Source: Vicia villosa (Eukaryota > Streptophyta > Magnoliopsida > Fabales > Fabaceae). Taken from it: a stretch of DNA of 64,000 bases. The position numbers were made by a program, and so were the translations under genes. Location: positions 85,657,452 through 85,721,451 of the forward strand of contig NC_081185.1 in assembly GCF_029867415.1 (NCBI RefSeq), written 5' to 3'. Numbering within the stretch: position 1 is the first letter of the stretch; every line of letters starts with the position of its first letter. The notes beneath the pieces were generated by a model, which was not told the DNA's origin, did no database searches, and saw nothing but the letters and a program-made list of their open reading frames with translations. Shown here piece after piece: positions 22,367-31,270 of the stretch.

Positions 22367-22675
22367 AGGTCGACCTACCTTGGTGCTTAGGTCGACCTAA
22401 CAGAGGTAAGAATGAGTCAGAATGAATTTGTTGCCAGTTGAGTCGACCTATTGCTAGGTTAGGTCGACCTAGAATCAGTTAATTCAGCTTTTTGAAGAAT
22501 TCTTCAGATTAGGTCGACCTGTGGATGTGAGTGGGTCGACCTAACAGTGATATGACAAAAACTCTTCAGTTTAGGTCGACCTGGGAGTGTGGTTAGGTCG
22601 ACCTACTTGTGGTTTTTCTGAAACTTTCTTGTTTTCTTAGTTTTGAGTCGACCTAGATATATTGCAGGTCGACCT
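22367..22675 (-). repeat. ten AGGTCGACCT-type palindromes in five pairs (U3 of solo LTR)
   Basis: GTCGAC cores start at 22369, 22391, 22442, 22463, 22513, 22535, 22575, 22597, 22647 and 22668. Within-pair spacing is 22, 21, 22, 22 and 21 bp; pair-to-pair spacing is 73, 71, 62 and 72 bp. Flanks often extend the symmetry (TTAGGTCGACCTAA). They end ~60 bp upstream of the TATA-like box at 22299-22309 in minus orientation. Confidence 0.9.
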
Positions 22676-24155
22676 GATTTGTCTTGAATAGCCAACCTAG
22701 CATTTCCTTGAGTTCTTTTGCTTAAGCCTTGTTGTTTGTTTGCTTGTGGAGTTTGCCATGGATCAAAAACTTCTTTGTGAATGTGACCTTGTATTTACAG
22801 GACATAGGTCACATAGGTATCTGAAGAGTTTCAACGGGAATAATGCCCTTCAAATACCAGAAGAATGTTTTGAAAACAGTGATCGCGACTTTGCGTGTCT
22901 ATTAGTCGGGATAACTGCAAGTGCACAGTCGTGTCGTGTAGTTTTAAAAGATATCGAATCCACAGGGACTATAAATCGACCTACTGTTATCTAAAGTTAC
23001 TATGTAAAGCTAAGGCTAATGATATTTGGGTTTTTTTATAAATGGGGAAACTAAAATCTTAAATCTAGGTAAAATATAATAACAAACAGATATCAGTATG
23101 TATTTCATCTAACTTAGGTGATCCGAAGTTCCATTGGCCAGATTCTAATTAAATCAAAGATCTTTACTAACTATGTTATTTAAAAGTCCTCCTCTCAAAC
23201 TCTCGCTCTATTGATTCAGACTACGATCCTAACTCTTAATGTACGCTTTCGCCATCCCACCAGATTTAGAAACGCTTTTTGAAAACAACGTAATTAATAA
23301 AATGCTTGTTTTATGAAGTCGTTATCTACTTAAATCTCCTAATCTCAAACTCTCGCTCTGTTGACTCGGAACATGCTAATATCCCTAACGTACGCTTTCG
23401 CCATCCCGCGCGGGTTTAAAAACACTTTTTGAAAATACATAAGTTCTAATTAGTTCTAATACGCTTTCGCCATCCTTAAAACTAATGTCCTATGTCTACT
23501 ATCCAGTTAAAGATCTCAAACTTTTGCTCTATTGATTTTAACCTTTGACCGTCTTAAGACCTCAAACTTTCGCTCTATTGATTTTAAGACTTACTAACTA
23601 AATTAGACATACAAACCAAAAACAAGTGATATTTAATAAAACATAATTAAGCCAATTTATTTCGGATCCCACAGTTAACTTACTTTACATACCGATACCT
23701 TAGTAATTTAGCCAGACATATTAATACAGTTAAGCATGCATGAATTAATTTGGCTTACAATAAAAGGCATGTTAATTGGCATACAATATATCATGCAAAT
23801 AAATATAAATAAAGGCGGTAAATAATAAACCTGAATAAAATTAATCTGGAATAAATCTTTAGATCTTCAAGTACTCGAACCTCCACCACAAATCAGTTGG
23901 ATTGTTCTTCGATAAATTCTTCGATCAAATAATTATAAAAACAAGGAAATAAAATACTATGATCTAACGTAAGGTTAGATCCAGTAAAAGGTTCACAACA
24001 ATTTCTGGTGGAGAAATTGTTGTGAGAAAAGATGAACGGGATAGAAAATAATTGCTGGAAATAAAATACTGGAATAAAAATAATACGAAAGCTTAAAACT
24101 AAAATGTTGATCCTTGCTGAAAAACTCGGACACTGGAAACTGAAGTATCAGTCTC

Positions 24156-24163
24156 CTTTTATA
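24156..24163 (-). promoter_or_regulatory. TATA box in LTR
   Basis: Minus-strand CTATAAAAGGAG, a strong consensus, duplicated in the other LTR at 28936-28943. Confidence 0.75.
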
Positions 24164-24217
24164 GCTGAGCGTAGGCAGTTTCGTTCCGTGAATATAGCAC
24201 CTTCTGACGCAGACTTG

Positions 24218-24474
24218 GGAGACGCACGTCTCCACTTCTTCAGGAAGACTAGGCAAACAGACTTGAGACGTGCGTCTCAAGTGGAGCTTTTTTAGGGAGG
24301 GTTGGAGACGGGCGTCTCCATTTGTGACGTGGTCATTTGTGGGCTTTGGGCCTTTGGAGACAGGGGTCTCCAACCTTGGATATGGGCATCTCAACTTTGG
24401 AGACGGGGGTCTCAGTTTGGAGACGGGGGTCTCCATTTGGAGACGGGGGTCTCCATTTGGAGACGGGGGTCTCC
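24218..24474 (-). repeat. nine GGAGAC...GTCTCC palindromes in LTR U3
   Basis: Sixteen-base imperfect palindromes are centred near 24225, 24271, 24311, 24363, 24385, 24406, 24426, 24446 and 24466. The last six are 20-22 bp apart. Arms vary symmetrically (GGAGACG/CGTCTCC; TGAGACG/CGTCTCA). The array ends ~55 bp upstream of the TATA box in minus orientation. A matching array is in the other LTR. Confidence 0.9.
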
Positions 24475-24750
24475 CTCTATCTTCGTGGATTGGGCTTGCA
24501 TCTTTGCACAATTGGGTCTTCTTTGCACCCCTTTCTTACTTCAGCACCCCTTTTTCATCTTTTAAGCATAAATAGTAGTGGATTTAGCTCCATTTCTTCT
24601 CCTTTTCACAAATAGTCCTCAAAACGAACATAAAACCTAAAATAATGAAAATACCAGCATAATACCGACATAAAGCAACATAATTAAGATAAAATAAGGA
24701 AATAATATATGTAAATCAAGCCAAATAAACGATACATTTTCGCGTTATCA

Positions 24751-24790
24751 AATACCCCCACACTTAAACCATTGCTTGTCCTCAAGCAAT
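24751..24790 (-). other. polypurine tract with upstream hairpin (3' PPT)
   Basis: Minus strand: perfect 8-bp stem ATTGCTTG-AGGA-CAAGCAAT (24790-24771), then GGTTTAAGTGTGGGGGTATT ending at the LTR. The purine run next to the LTR is the plus-strand primer site expected of an LTR element. Confidence 0.8.
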
Positions 24791-25089
24791 CAACCACACG
24801 GTAAAAGAAAATGATTAAGCAAAGTCTTTGAAACAAAGGCACGACACGACTCCTAGTCATACGTGGTTACTAGGCTAAGGTTAGATCGATAGGTACTAAA
24901 TGCCAACACCAAGGATACCGTAACGACACAATGTCAAAAACTCCCTCCTTATACAAACCAATTCGAATTATGCCATTATAACTCAACCTATATCTCTTGT
25001 TTTTCGTTTCACTCTTTTCATTCAAGTGCAATCACATTAAGCCCGTTATCCGTACACGCACATAGTAGGGAAATCGGTTAGCGACTATG

Positions 25090-25230
25090 ATCCTTTTCTT
25101 TTCTTTAGCACGGGGTTCTGGTTTTTAGTGGTGCAACCCCATTTTTCCCAACTGCGGTTGCGGGGGATCGAACCGTAGTCCACCCTACCAAGCCCAGTAC
25201 CAGTGACCTCTAGGCCAACCAACAGTGAGT
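25090..25230 (-). mobile_element. SINE-like tRNA-derived insertion
   Basis: Minus strand: A box TTGGCCTAGAGGT (25218-25206), B box GGTTCGATCCC (25174-25164), 44 nt apart, then a ~80-nt body ending in an AAAGAAAAGAAAAGG-like tail near 25092. The related element family at 38-50 kb lacks it at the homologous place, supporting insertion. Ends approximate; TSD not resolved. Confidence 0.6.
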
Positions 25231-25729
25231 GCTGATTATTAAATCCTTATTGGCTTAACAACCGTTGGGCTAAATGACCGGGTGAGGGTCACCTAACTTA
25301 GAAGGCTATTCTTCAATTAAATCATTTTAAAAACAGGATCATTCACTTATATTCATCGACTCCCTACGTAGTTTGTGCTTAAGATGGTGCCGACTGCTAA
25401 TATAAACTACTTAAGAGCTACTTTGAAAACTTGATCCTAAGGTCTCGACATAATGGGCATCCAAATTGATATCACATAATGAGGGGGTTTAGGGTGTCAG
25501 GACGGTATCGATGTTATTGAAACATTCCCAAGTCTTTCTAACAAAGCCTAAAGTGTGACGACCTAAATACTTTCAGAGTGTGCGTGCCACGCATCAAAAA
25601 GAAAATAAATTGTTGGTGGTTAAAAATTTTCAAATTTTGGGGAAATTTGATAACAACAGAAAATCATATATAAAGACTTGACAACATAACTAGAAAACAA
25701 TAAAGCAACAAATGAAAGCGGTAAAGCTT

Positions 25730-25767
25730 CTCCCCCACACTTAAACCAAACATTGTCCTCAATGTTT
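25730..25767 (-). other. internal second polypurine-like tract with hairpin
   Basis: Minus strand: AAACATTG-AGGA-CAATGTTT stem (25767-25748), then GGTTTAAGTGTGGGGGAG. It repeats the architecture of the terminal PPT but sits ~1 kb inside the element. It could be a central-PPT-like priming site or the relic of an older LTR junction. Confidence 0.6.
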
Positions 25768-26052
25768 CGATCCAAGGTGGAGAAGAAAAGACAGAACCTA
25801 TATGGATGCTAAAGGCGTTCCATCACGACCAAATCCACTCCGCGTCCGGAGGAAATACCTTTTCCTATCATGCTCATCAATTGTGTCACCACCAGCAGCA
25901 ACACTCGTAGGAATGTGCGTGGAGACCCGCTCATCTTTGAGACGATCGTCTATAGATTTTTCGCCTAGATATGGTCGAGACGTGACAGGCGATCCATATC
26001 TTTTATTTTCTGCAAATTCAAACAATAAAAGAAAAACATTAAACTGAAAACT

Positions 26053-26101
26053 CGTGGGTTGCCTCCCACGCAGCGCTTTGTTTAACGTCGATAGCTCGAC
26101 G
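26053..26101 (-). other. two-hairpin element just downstream of the ORF
   Basis: Minus strand: CGTCGA-GCTA-TCGACG, then TTAAACAAAGCGCTG, then CGTGGG-AGGCAA-CCCACG. It starts 18 nt after the ORF stop. The same arrangement follows the ORF in the 38-50 kb array family with a partly changed sequence. Function unknown. Confidence 0.7.
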
Positions 26102-26119
26102 TCTTAAGAGTGCAAGCAC

Positions 26120-27544
26120 TCAAGGTGGTTCTCTTGAGAATGACTCCTCGGTTGAACTTTTAGCAAACCTCGTTTTCCATGGCCACTTATCGAGCCATCT
26201 CACATATCCCTCGCCTTTTCTTTTCTTTCTTCTGTGGGGTGGTTCATTCTTTTGAAATCGTGGTGGCGGTTCTGGGTCGATCCTAAGTATCAGCTTTTCA
26301 AGTTCGGGCTTAGTGATATTATCCACCACCTCAAAGGTTAACCTTACCCTCTTATCACTAATGATATCCTTAGTTTCATGGTCGTCTAAATTTCTCTTTT
26401 TATGTAAGACTTCAAATAAGGGTGCATTAGTGTGGATATTTTCCAATATCTTCACATACATTATGGATTTGGAGTCTACGTTAGCTTCCATAAAACTTTG
26501 CGGGAAAGAATTCGGTGGGGTATAGGGAAGAGGAATAACAATAGGTGTTTTCCTCTCTACCTCTTCTACAACTTCCCTTTCAGATGGTGTTGGTGGATTT
26601 TTCTCAATCTCCACTTTTTTCTCACTAGAAATCTCTTCAACCACACTATCACTCTCCTCAATCTCATAATCACTCTCCTCAATCTCAATATCACTCTCCT
26701 CAGAAATTTCAATTTGTTCTTCACTAATGGTTATGTCAATATACCCCTCAAGTAAGTCTCCTAGTGGCTTTTGTTCAAGTTGGGCGATTTGAGTCTCTAA
26801 TGCCATGTTGTGAGTCGCGAGGGACTCAACCATAGTGGTCAGTTGCCTAAGGGTTTCATTGTTTTGAAGACTTTGTTTGATAAACTCTTGGTTTTGGACG
26901 GTTTGTGTCTCTACAAAGTGCTCCATCATGGCTTCTAATCTAGATTGAGTTAGCGTCTCGTCGGGATCCTCCTTTGATGTTTCGAAGTTAAAATTATGGG
27001 ATTCTTGAGGTTCTTCAAAGGGAGCTAGCGTTGCATTTTGCGTTTCCTCAAAGTGCTTCGTTATCATAGATTCTATCCTAGAGAGACTTTGTTCTTCAAT
27101 GAAATCCTCCATTAAGATTTCGAGGTTGGATTTATGATAATCTTGCGACTCCTCAAAATGTTGGGCGTGGTGATAGTAGAGGAAATTTGGTTGGTGATAA
27201 GTTGGCGTTGCATTGAAATCCTCTATTAATGCTTTGGGGTTAGAATTGTAGGATTCTTGTGGTTCCTCGAAATATTGGTTGTGGTGATCGTAGAGGAAAT
27301 TCGGTTGAGGATAGGCTAGTGTCGAATTGTAATCCCCAATTAATGTTTCGAGGTTTGGATTGTAGGTTTCTTGTGGTTCCTCGAAATGTTGAGATTGGGA
27401 GTTGCAGAGGCAGTTTGGGTGAGAATGAATTGGTGGCGTAGCATTAAAGTTCTCCAATAGTATTTCGAGATCGGATTTATAAGATCCAGGTGATTCCTCG
27501 AAATACTGGGAGTGGGGGTTATAGAAAAAGTTTGGGTGATACAT
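26120..27544 (-). CDS. 474-aa protein of non-autonomous gypsy element, repetitive N-terminus, unknown function
   Basis: ATG at 27544. Residues 1-150 contain about four degenerate ~40-residue repeats built on HPNFLYNxHxQxFEEPQESYNxNLE. Residues 190-250 look coiled-coil (QNNETLRQLTTMVESLATHN). An acidic Glu/Ser run (ISEESDIEIEESDYEIEES) follows at about 280-310, and the C-terminus is basic (RRKKRKGEGYVRWLDKWPWK). No gag, protease or RT motif is recognised. By position it replaces gag-pol, so it may act in packaging or be a gag-derived relic. It is the only ORF of the element and is open, which suggests recent selection. Confidence 0.75.
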   Translation of the reverse strand: MYHPNFFYNPHSQYFEESPGSYKSDLEILLENFNATPPIHSHPNCLCNSQSQHFEEPQETYNPNLETLIGDYNSTLAYPQPNFLYDHHNQYFEEPQESYNSNPKALIEDFNATPTYHQPNFLYYHHAQHFEESQDYHKSNLEILMEDFIEEQSLSRIESMITKHFEETQNATLAPFEEPQESHNFNFETSKEDPDETLTQSRLEAMMEHFVETQTVQNQEFIKQSLQNNETLRQLTTMVESLATHNMALETQIAQLEQKPLGDLLEGYIDITISEEQIEISEESDIEIEESDYEIEESDSVVEEISSEKKVEIEKNPPTPSEREVVEEVERKTPIVIPLPYTPPNSFPQSFMEANVDSKSIMYVKILENIHTNAPLFEVLHKKRNLDDHETKDIISDKRVRLTFEVVDNITKPELEKLILRIDPEPPPRFQKNEPPHRRKKRKGEGYVRWLDKWPWKTRFAKSSTEESFSREPP

Positions 27545-27634
27545 AGTAGTAAATGAAAAGAAAGAAAAAAAGAAGAGAAAAAAATGCCTTAGTCTCTACG
27601 GTGTAACAGTGAGTTACGATATCGACTTGAATAG

Positions 27635-27652
27635 TCCCCGGCAACGGCGCCA
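27635..27652 (-). other. primer binding site, Athila type
   Basis: Minus-strand TGGCGCCGTTGCCGGGGA, six bases from the LTR. This PBS is known from Athila and related plant gypsy elements (usually ascribed to tRNA-Asp). Identical in the 38-50 kb array family. Confidence 0.88.
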
Positions 27653-27658
27653 AAAACT

Positions 27659-29530
27659 TGATCGCGACTTTGCGTGTCTATTAGTCGGGATAACTGCAAA
27701 TGCACAGTCGTGTCGTGTAGTTTTAAAAGATATCGAATCCACAGGGACTATAAATCGACCTACTGTTATCTAAAGTTACTATGTAAAGCTAAGGCTAATG
27801 ATATTTGGGTTTTTTTATAAATGGGGAAACTAAAATCTTAAATCTAGGTAAAATATAATAACAAACAGATATCAGTATGTATTTCATCTAACTTAGGTGA
27901 TCCGAAGTTCCATTGGCCAGATTCTAATTAAATCAAAGATCTTTACTAACTATGTTATTTAAAAGTCCTCCTCTCAAACTCTCGCTCTATTGATTCAGAC
28001 TACGATCCTAACTCTTAATGTACGCTTTCGCCATCCCACCAGATTTAGAAACGCTTTTTGAAAACAACGTAATTAATAAAATGCTTGTTTTATGAAGTCG
28101 TTATCTACTTAAATCTCCTAATCTCAAACTCTCGCTCTGTTGACTCGGAACATGCTAATATCCCTAACGTACGCTTTCGCCATCCCGCGCGGGTTTAAAA
28201 ACACTTTTTGAAAATACATAAGTTCTAATTAGTTCTAATACGCTTTCGCCATCCTTAAAACTAATGTCCTATGTCTACTATCCAGTTAAAGATCTCAAAC
28301 TTTTGCTCTATTGATTTTAACCTTTGACCGTCTTAAGACCTCAAACTTTCGCTCTATTGATTTTAAGACTTACTAACTAAATTAGACATACAAACCAAAA
28401 ACAAGTGATATTTAATAAAACATAATTAAGCCAATTTATTTCGGATCCCACAGTTAACTTACTTTACATACCGATACCTTAGTAATTTAGCCAGACATAT
28501 TAATACAGTTAAGCATGCATGAATTAATTTGGCTTACAATAAAAGGCATGTTAATTGGCATACAATATATCATGCAAATAAATATAAATAAAGGCGGTAA
28601 ATAATAAACCTGAATAAAATTAATCTGGAATAAATCTTTAGATCTTCAAGTACTCGAACCTCCACCACAAATCAGTTGGATTGTTCTTCGATAAATTCTT
28701 CGATCAAATAATTATAAAAACAAGGAAATAAAATACTATGATCTAACGTAAGGTTAGATCCAGTAAAAAGGTTCACAACAATTTCTGGTGGAGAAATTGT
28801 TGTGAGAAAAGATGAACGGGATAGAAAATAATTGCTGGAAATAAAATACTGGAATAAAAATAATACGAAAGCTTAAAACTAAAATGTTGATCCTTGCTGA
28901 AAAACTCGGACACTGGAAACTGAAGTATCAGTCTCCTTTTATAGCTGAGCGTAGGCAGTTTCGTTCCGTGAATATAGCACCTTCTGACGCAGACTTGGGA
29001 GACGCACGTCTCCACTTCTTCAGGAAGACTAGGCAAACAGACTTGAGACGTGCGTCTCAAGTGGAGCTTTTTTAGGGAGGGTTGGAGACGGGCGTCTCCA
29101 TTTGTGACGTGGTCATTTGTGGGCTTTGGGCCTTTGGAGACAGGGGTCTCCAACCTTGGAGATGGGCATCTCAACTTTGGAGACGGGGGTCTCAGTTTGG
29201 AGACGGGGGTCTCCATTTGGAGACGGGGGTCTCCATTTGGAGATCGGCATCTCCCTCTATCTTCGTGGATTGGGCTTGCATCTTTGCACAATTGGGTCTT
29301 CTTTGCACCCCTTTCTTACTTCAGCACCCCTTTTTCATCTTTTAAGCATAAATAGTAGTGGATTTAGCTCCATTTCTTCTCCTTTTCACAAATAGTCCTC
29401 AAAACGAACATAAAACCTAAAACAATAAAAATACCAGCATAATACTGACATAAAGCAACATAATTAAGATAAAATAAGGAAATAATATATGTAAATCAAG
29501 CCAAATATACGATACATTTTCGCGTTATCA
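27659..29530 (-). repeat. 5' LTR of the non-autonomous gypsy element
   Basis: Near-identical to 22880-24750, one base longer. The TATA box is at 28936-28943 and the palindrome cluster at 28998-29254. This copy drives the element. Confidence 0.92.
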
Positions 29531-30079
29531 AACATAAAGAAGATTTTGAAAATACAGTTTTGTAAAACAAACTATGAAAAGAAAGAAGGTGTTGGGTCTT
29601 ACACTCTAATAGAGGCCCAGAGATTATTTACTGTTTGTGAAGCAGTGAAAATGAAGATTGGAATGATGTAAGTTTTTGTTGTTTGAAAACCTTAATCATC
29701 TTGTTTAATCGGAGATCGAAAACAATTTTGAAAATTGACAAAAGTCAACTTAATTAAGGTAAAGATAAAGCTCTTTACCTAATTAAGACCTAAACAATTA
29801 GGGTTTTATCATAAAATTATCCACAAAATAATTAGGTTAAAACAAAATGAGTATATATATCTAAAGTATTTAAGAAAACACTTAAAAACATACTATTTTA
29901 AACCTAATAAAAATACATGAAATAAATAATATTTTTTATGATTTTTTTGATTTTTCACAAAATAGATATATTAAATAATAAGTGTGTGAAAAATGAAGTG
30001 AAAATAACTTAATTTGATAGGTGAATTAATTGTGTGAAGTTTGTGAGAAAAATGAAAGAAAATGGGTGTTAAAAAAATA

Positions 30080-30162
30080 GTTTGGCCCTTGGAGGATTTG
30101 AACCCACGCCCTCTAGGTCACACACTCAAAACAAACACCACTGAGCCAACGCGCGTGTGGTG
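30080..30162 (-). repeat. tRNA-like module 1 in Ogre-2 LTR
   Basis: Minus strand A-box-like TTGGCTCAGTGGT (30149-30137) and B-box-like GGGTTCAAATCC (30105-30094), 44 nt apart. It occupies the position equivalent to the Ogre-1 module and is therefore probably ancestral to both. Confidence 0.55.
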
Positions 30163-30242
30163 ATAGTAAGCTGGTTTCAATGCAATTCATATAGTGTTCA
30201 AGTGTATAGAAGCAAAAAAGAAAATAAAATCAAAAGGTCTGA

Positions 30243-30316
30243 GGCGAGGGGGATTCGAACCTCAGACCTTGGGCATGAGGAGACTAAGAGCGCATGTGTG
30301 ACCACTGGGGCAAGTT
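30243..30316 (-). repeat. tRNA-like module 2 in Ogre-2 LTR
   Basis: Minus strand A-box-like TTGCCCCAGTGGT (30313-30301) and B-box GGTTCGAATCC (30261-30251), a near-perfect consensus, 52 nt apart as with a longer variable arm. No counterpart was noticed in Ogre-1. Confidence 0.55.
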
Positions 30317-31262
30317 ATTCATTCTTTTATGAAACACATATCATTAAATATAAAATAAACTCTATTCAGAGATTTGAAAAATGGTGCCACCCTCCATCTT
30401 CGTCTTCAACCTCAAGCTCCAACATTTTTGAAATTCTGATTCTCTCAAATCTCAACCAATGGCCCAGGTGTAAACATGAAACTTGTTCTAAACTCACTCA
30501 CGATTCTAAATATGTAACTAACACAAATTTATATTAACTACATCTAACTAATTTACTAAAAAACGTGAAGAACCCTAAAATTTGAAAATCAAATTAAATG
30601 ACTATACTGAAAGATAAATGAATGATGATAGAGGGTTTTCAATCCTCTGATGATGCTGAACAAGATAGAATCGAGCTTTATAACAAAGAGTGCTTAAATT
30701 AAAGAGATGGAGTTCAGAAACTTACCTCTGAAAATGGAGGTCGTGAGGATGATAGAGAGCACCTGGGCTTGTATGAATGATCCCAAAAGCTTCCTTGGGA
30801 CTCAGTGATGCTAACTGGATGCTTGTTGTGTCCTCAAACCTTCTGAATTGCTCTACTCGACTCCTTCGATTTGAGCTTCAAGTGAACATGGAGGATGATG
30901 AATCTGGAGTTACAGATGAGCTGCAGCCATCTGAACAGCTTCACTATGATCTGAGGAACGTGCCTGGATGCCTAACCTTGCTTGGAACCTCCTGAATTGT
31001 TCTGTGGTCCTCCAACTGCAAGTGCTCCAAATGAGAGGTGAAGATGATGATTCTCCACGCCCAGAAGTGTTCCAGAGGTTTGGATCACCTCTAAATGCCT
31101 CCCTCAATGTGTTTGAATACTTATTTTCAAAGAGAGAGCTTTGGTTTGAAGAATCCAAGTCTTCTTGCCAAAGGACCTTTGAAAAAACTAAGTATGAAGA
31201 AAGAAAAGAGAAAGCAAGAATTCTGTTGCTTTGGTGTGTTTTTCTACTGAGGTATGCTCTCC

Positions 31263-31270
31263 TATTTATA
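31263..31270 (-). promoter_or_regulatory. Ogre-2 LTR TATA box
   Basis: Minus-strand CCTATAAATAGGAG, homologous in place and sequence to 14245-14252. Confidence 0.78.

Larger units (their letters stand above)
21305..22799 (-). mobile_element. solo LTR of a SIRE/Maximus-like Copia element
   Basis: A 1495-bp sequence beginning TGTTAG and ending TTTACA on the plus strand, flanked on both sides by the perfect 5-bp repeat GGACA (21300-21304, 22800-22804). No internal domain is present, so it is a solo LTR left by LTR-LTR recombination. I assign the minus strand because the reverse complement ends with the 'attcaccccccctctag' run typical of SIRE-type LTRs before their PBS (memory-based), and because a TATA-like box then lies mid-LTR with the palindrome cluster upstream. 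Confidence 0.85.
22880..24750 (-). repeat. 3' LTR of the non-autonomous gypsy element
   Basis: Plus strand starts TGATCGCGAC and ends CGCGTTATCA. It contains the palindrome cluster (24218-24474) and TATA box (24156-24163). Confidence 0.92.
22880..29530 (-). mobile_element. non-autonomous gypsy (Athila-like PBS) LTR element inserted in Ogre-2 LTR
   Basis: Two ~1.87-kb LTRs (22880-24750, 27659-29530) enclose a 2.9-kb interior with a PBS, one ORF and a polypurine tract, all minus strand. No protease, RT or integrase is present, so it must depend on a partner (LARD/TR-GAG type). Flanks aacag (22875-22879) and aacat (29531-29535) match at four of five bases. The LTRs differ at only about a dozen positions by eye, so insertion is recent. 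Confidence 0.9.

Noticed and set aside
22740..22994. 84-codon plus-strand ORF
   Set aside because: It has no ATG at its start and spans the junction of the solo LTR, Ogre-2 LTR and the inserted gypsy LTR, so it is a chance reading frame.
24270..24615. Overlapping plus-strand ORFs rich in GDGG/WRRGS repeats
   Set aside because: Translation of the GGAGAC...GTCTCC palindrome array; present in all frames and in both LTRs.
30243..30316. Functional tRNA gene
   Set aside because: A and B boxes are present but I could not form a convincing cloverleaf with a 7-bp acceptor by eye, and it sits inside an LTR.
30157..30537. 126-codon plus-strand ORF in the Ogre-2 LTR
   Set aside because: No recognisable domain; it runs antisense through the tRNA-like module in LTR sequence.
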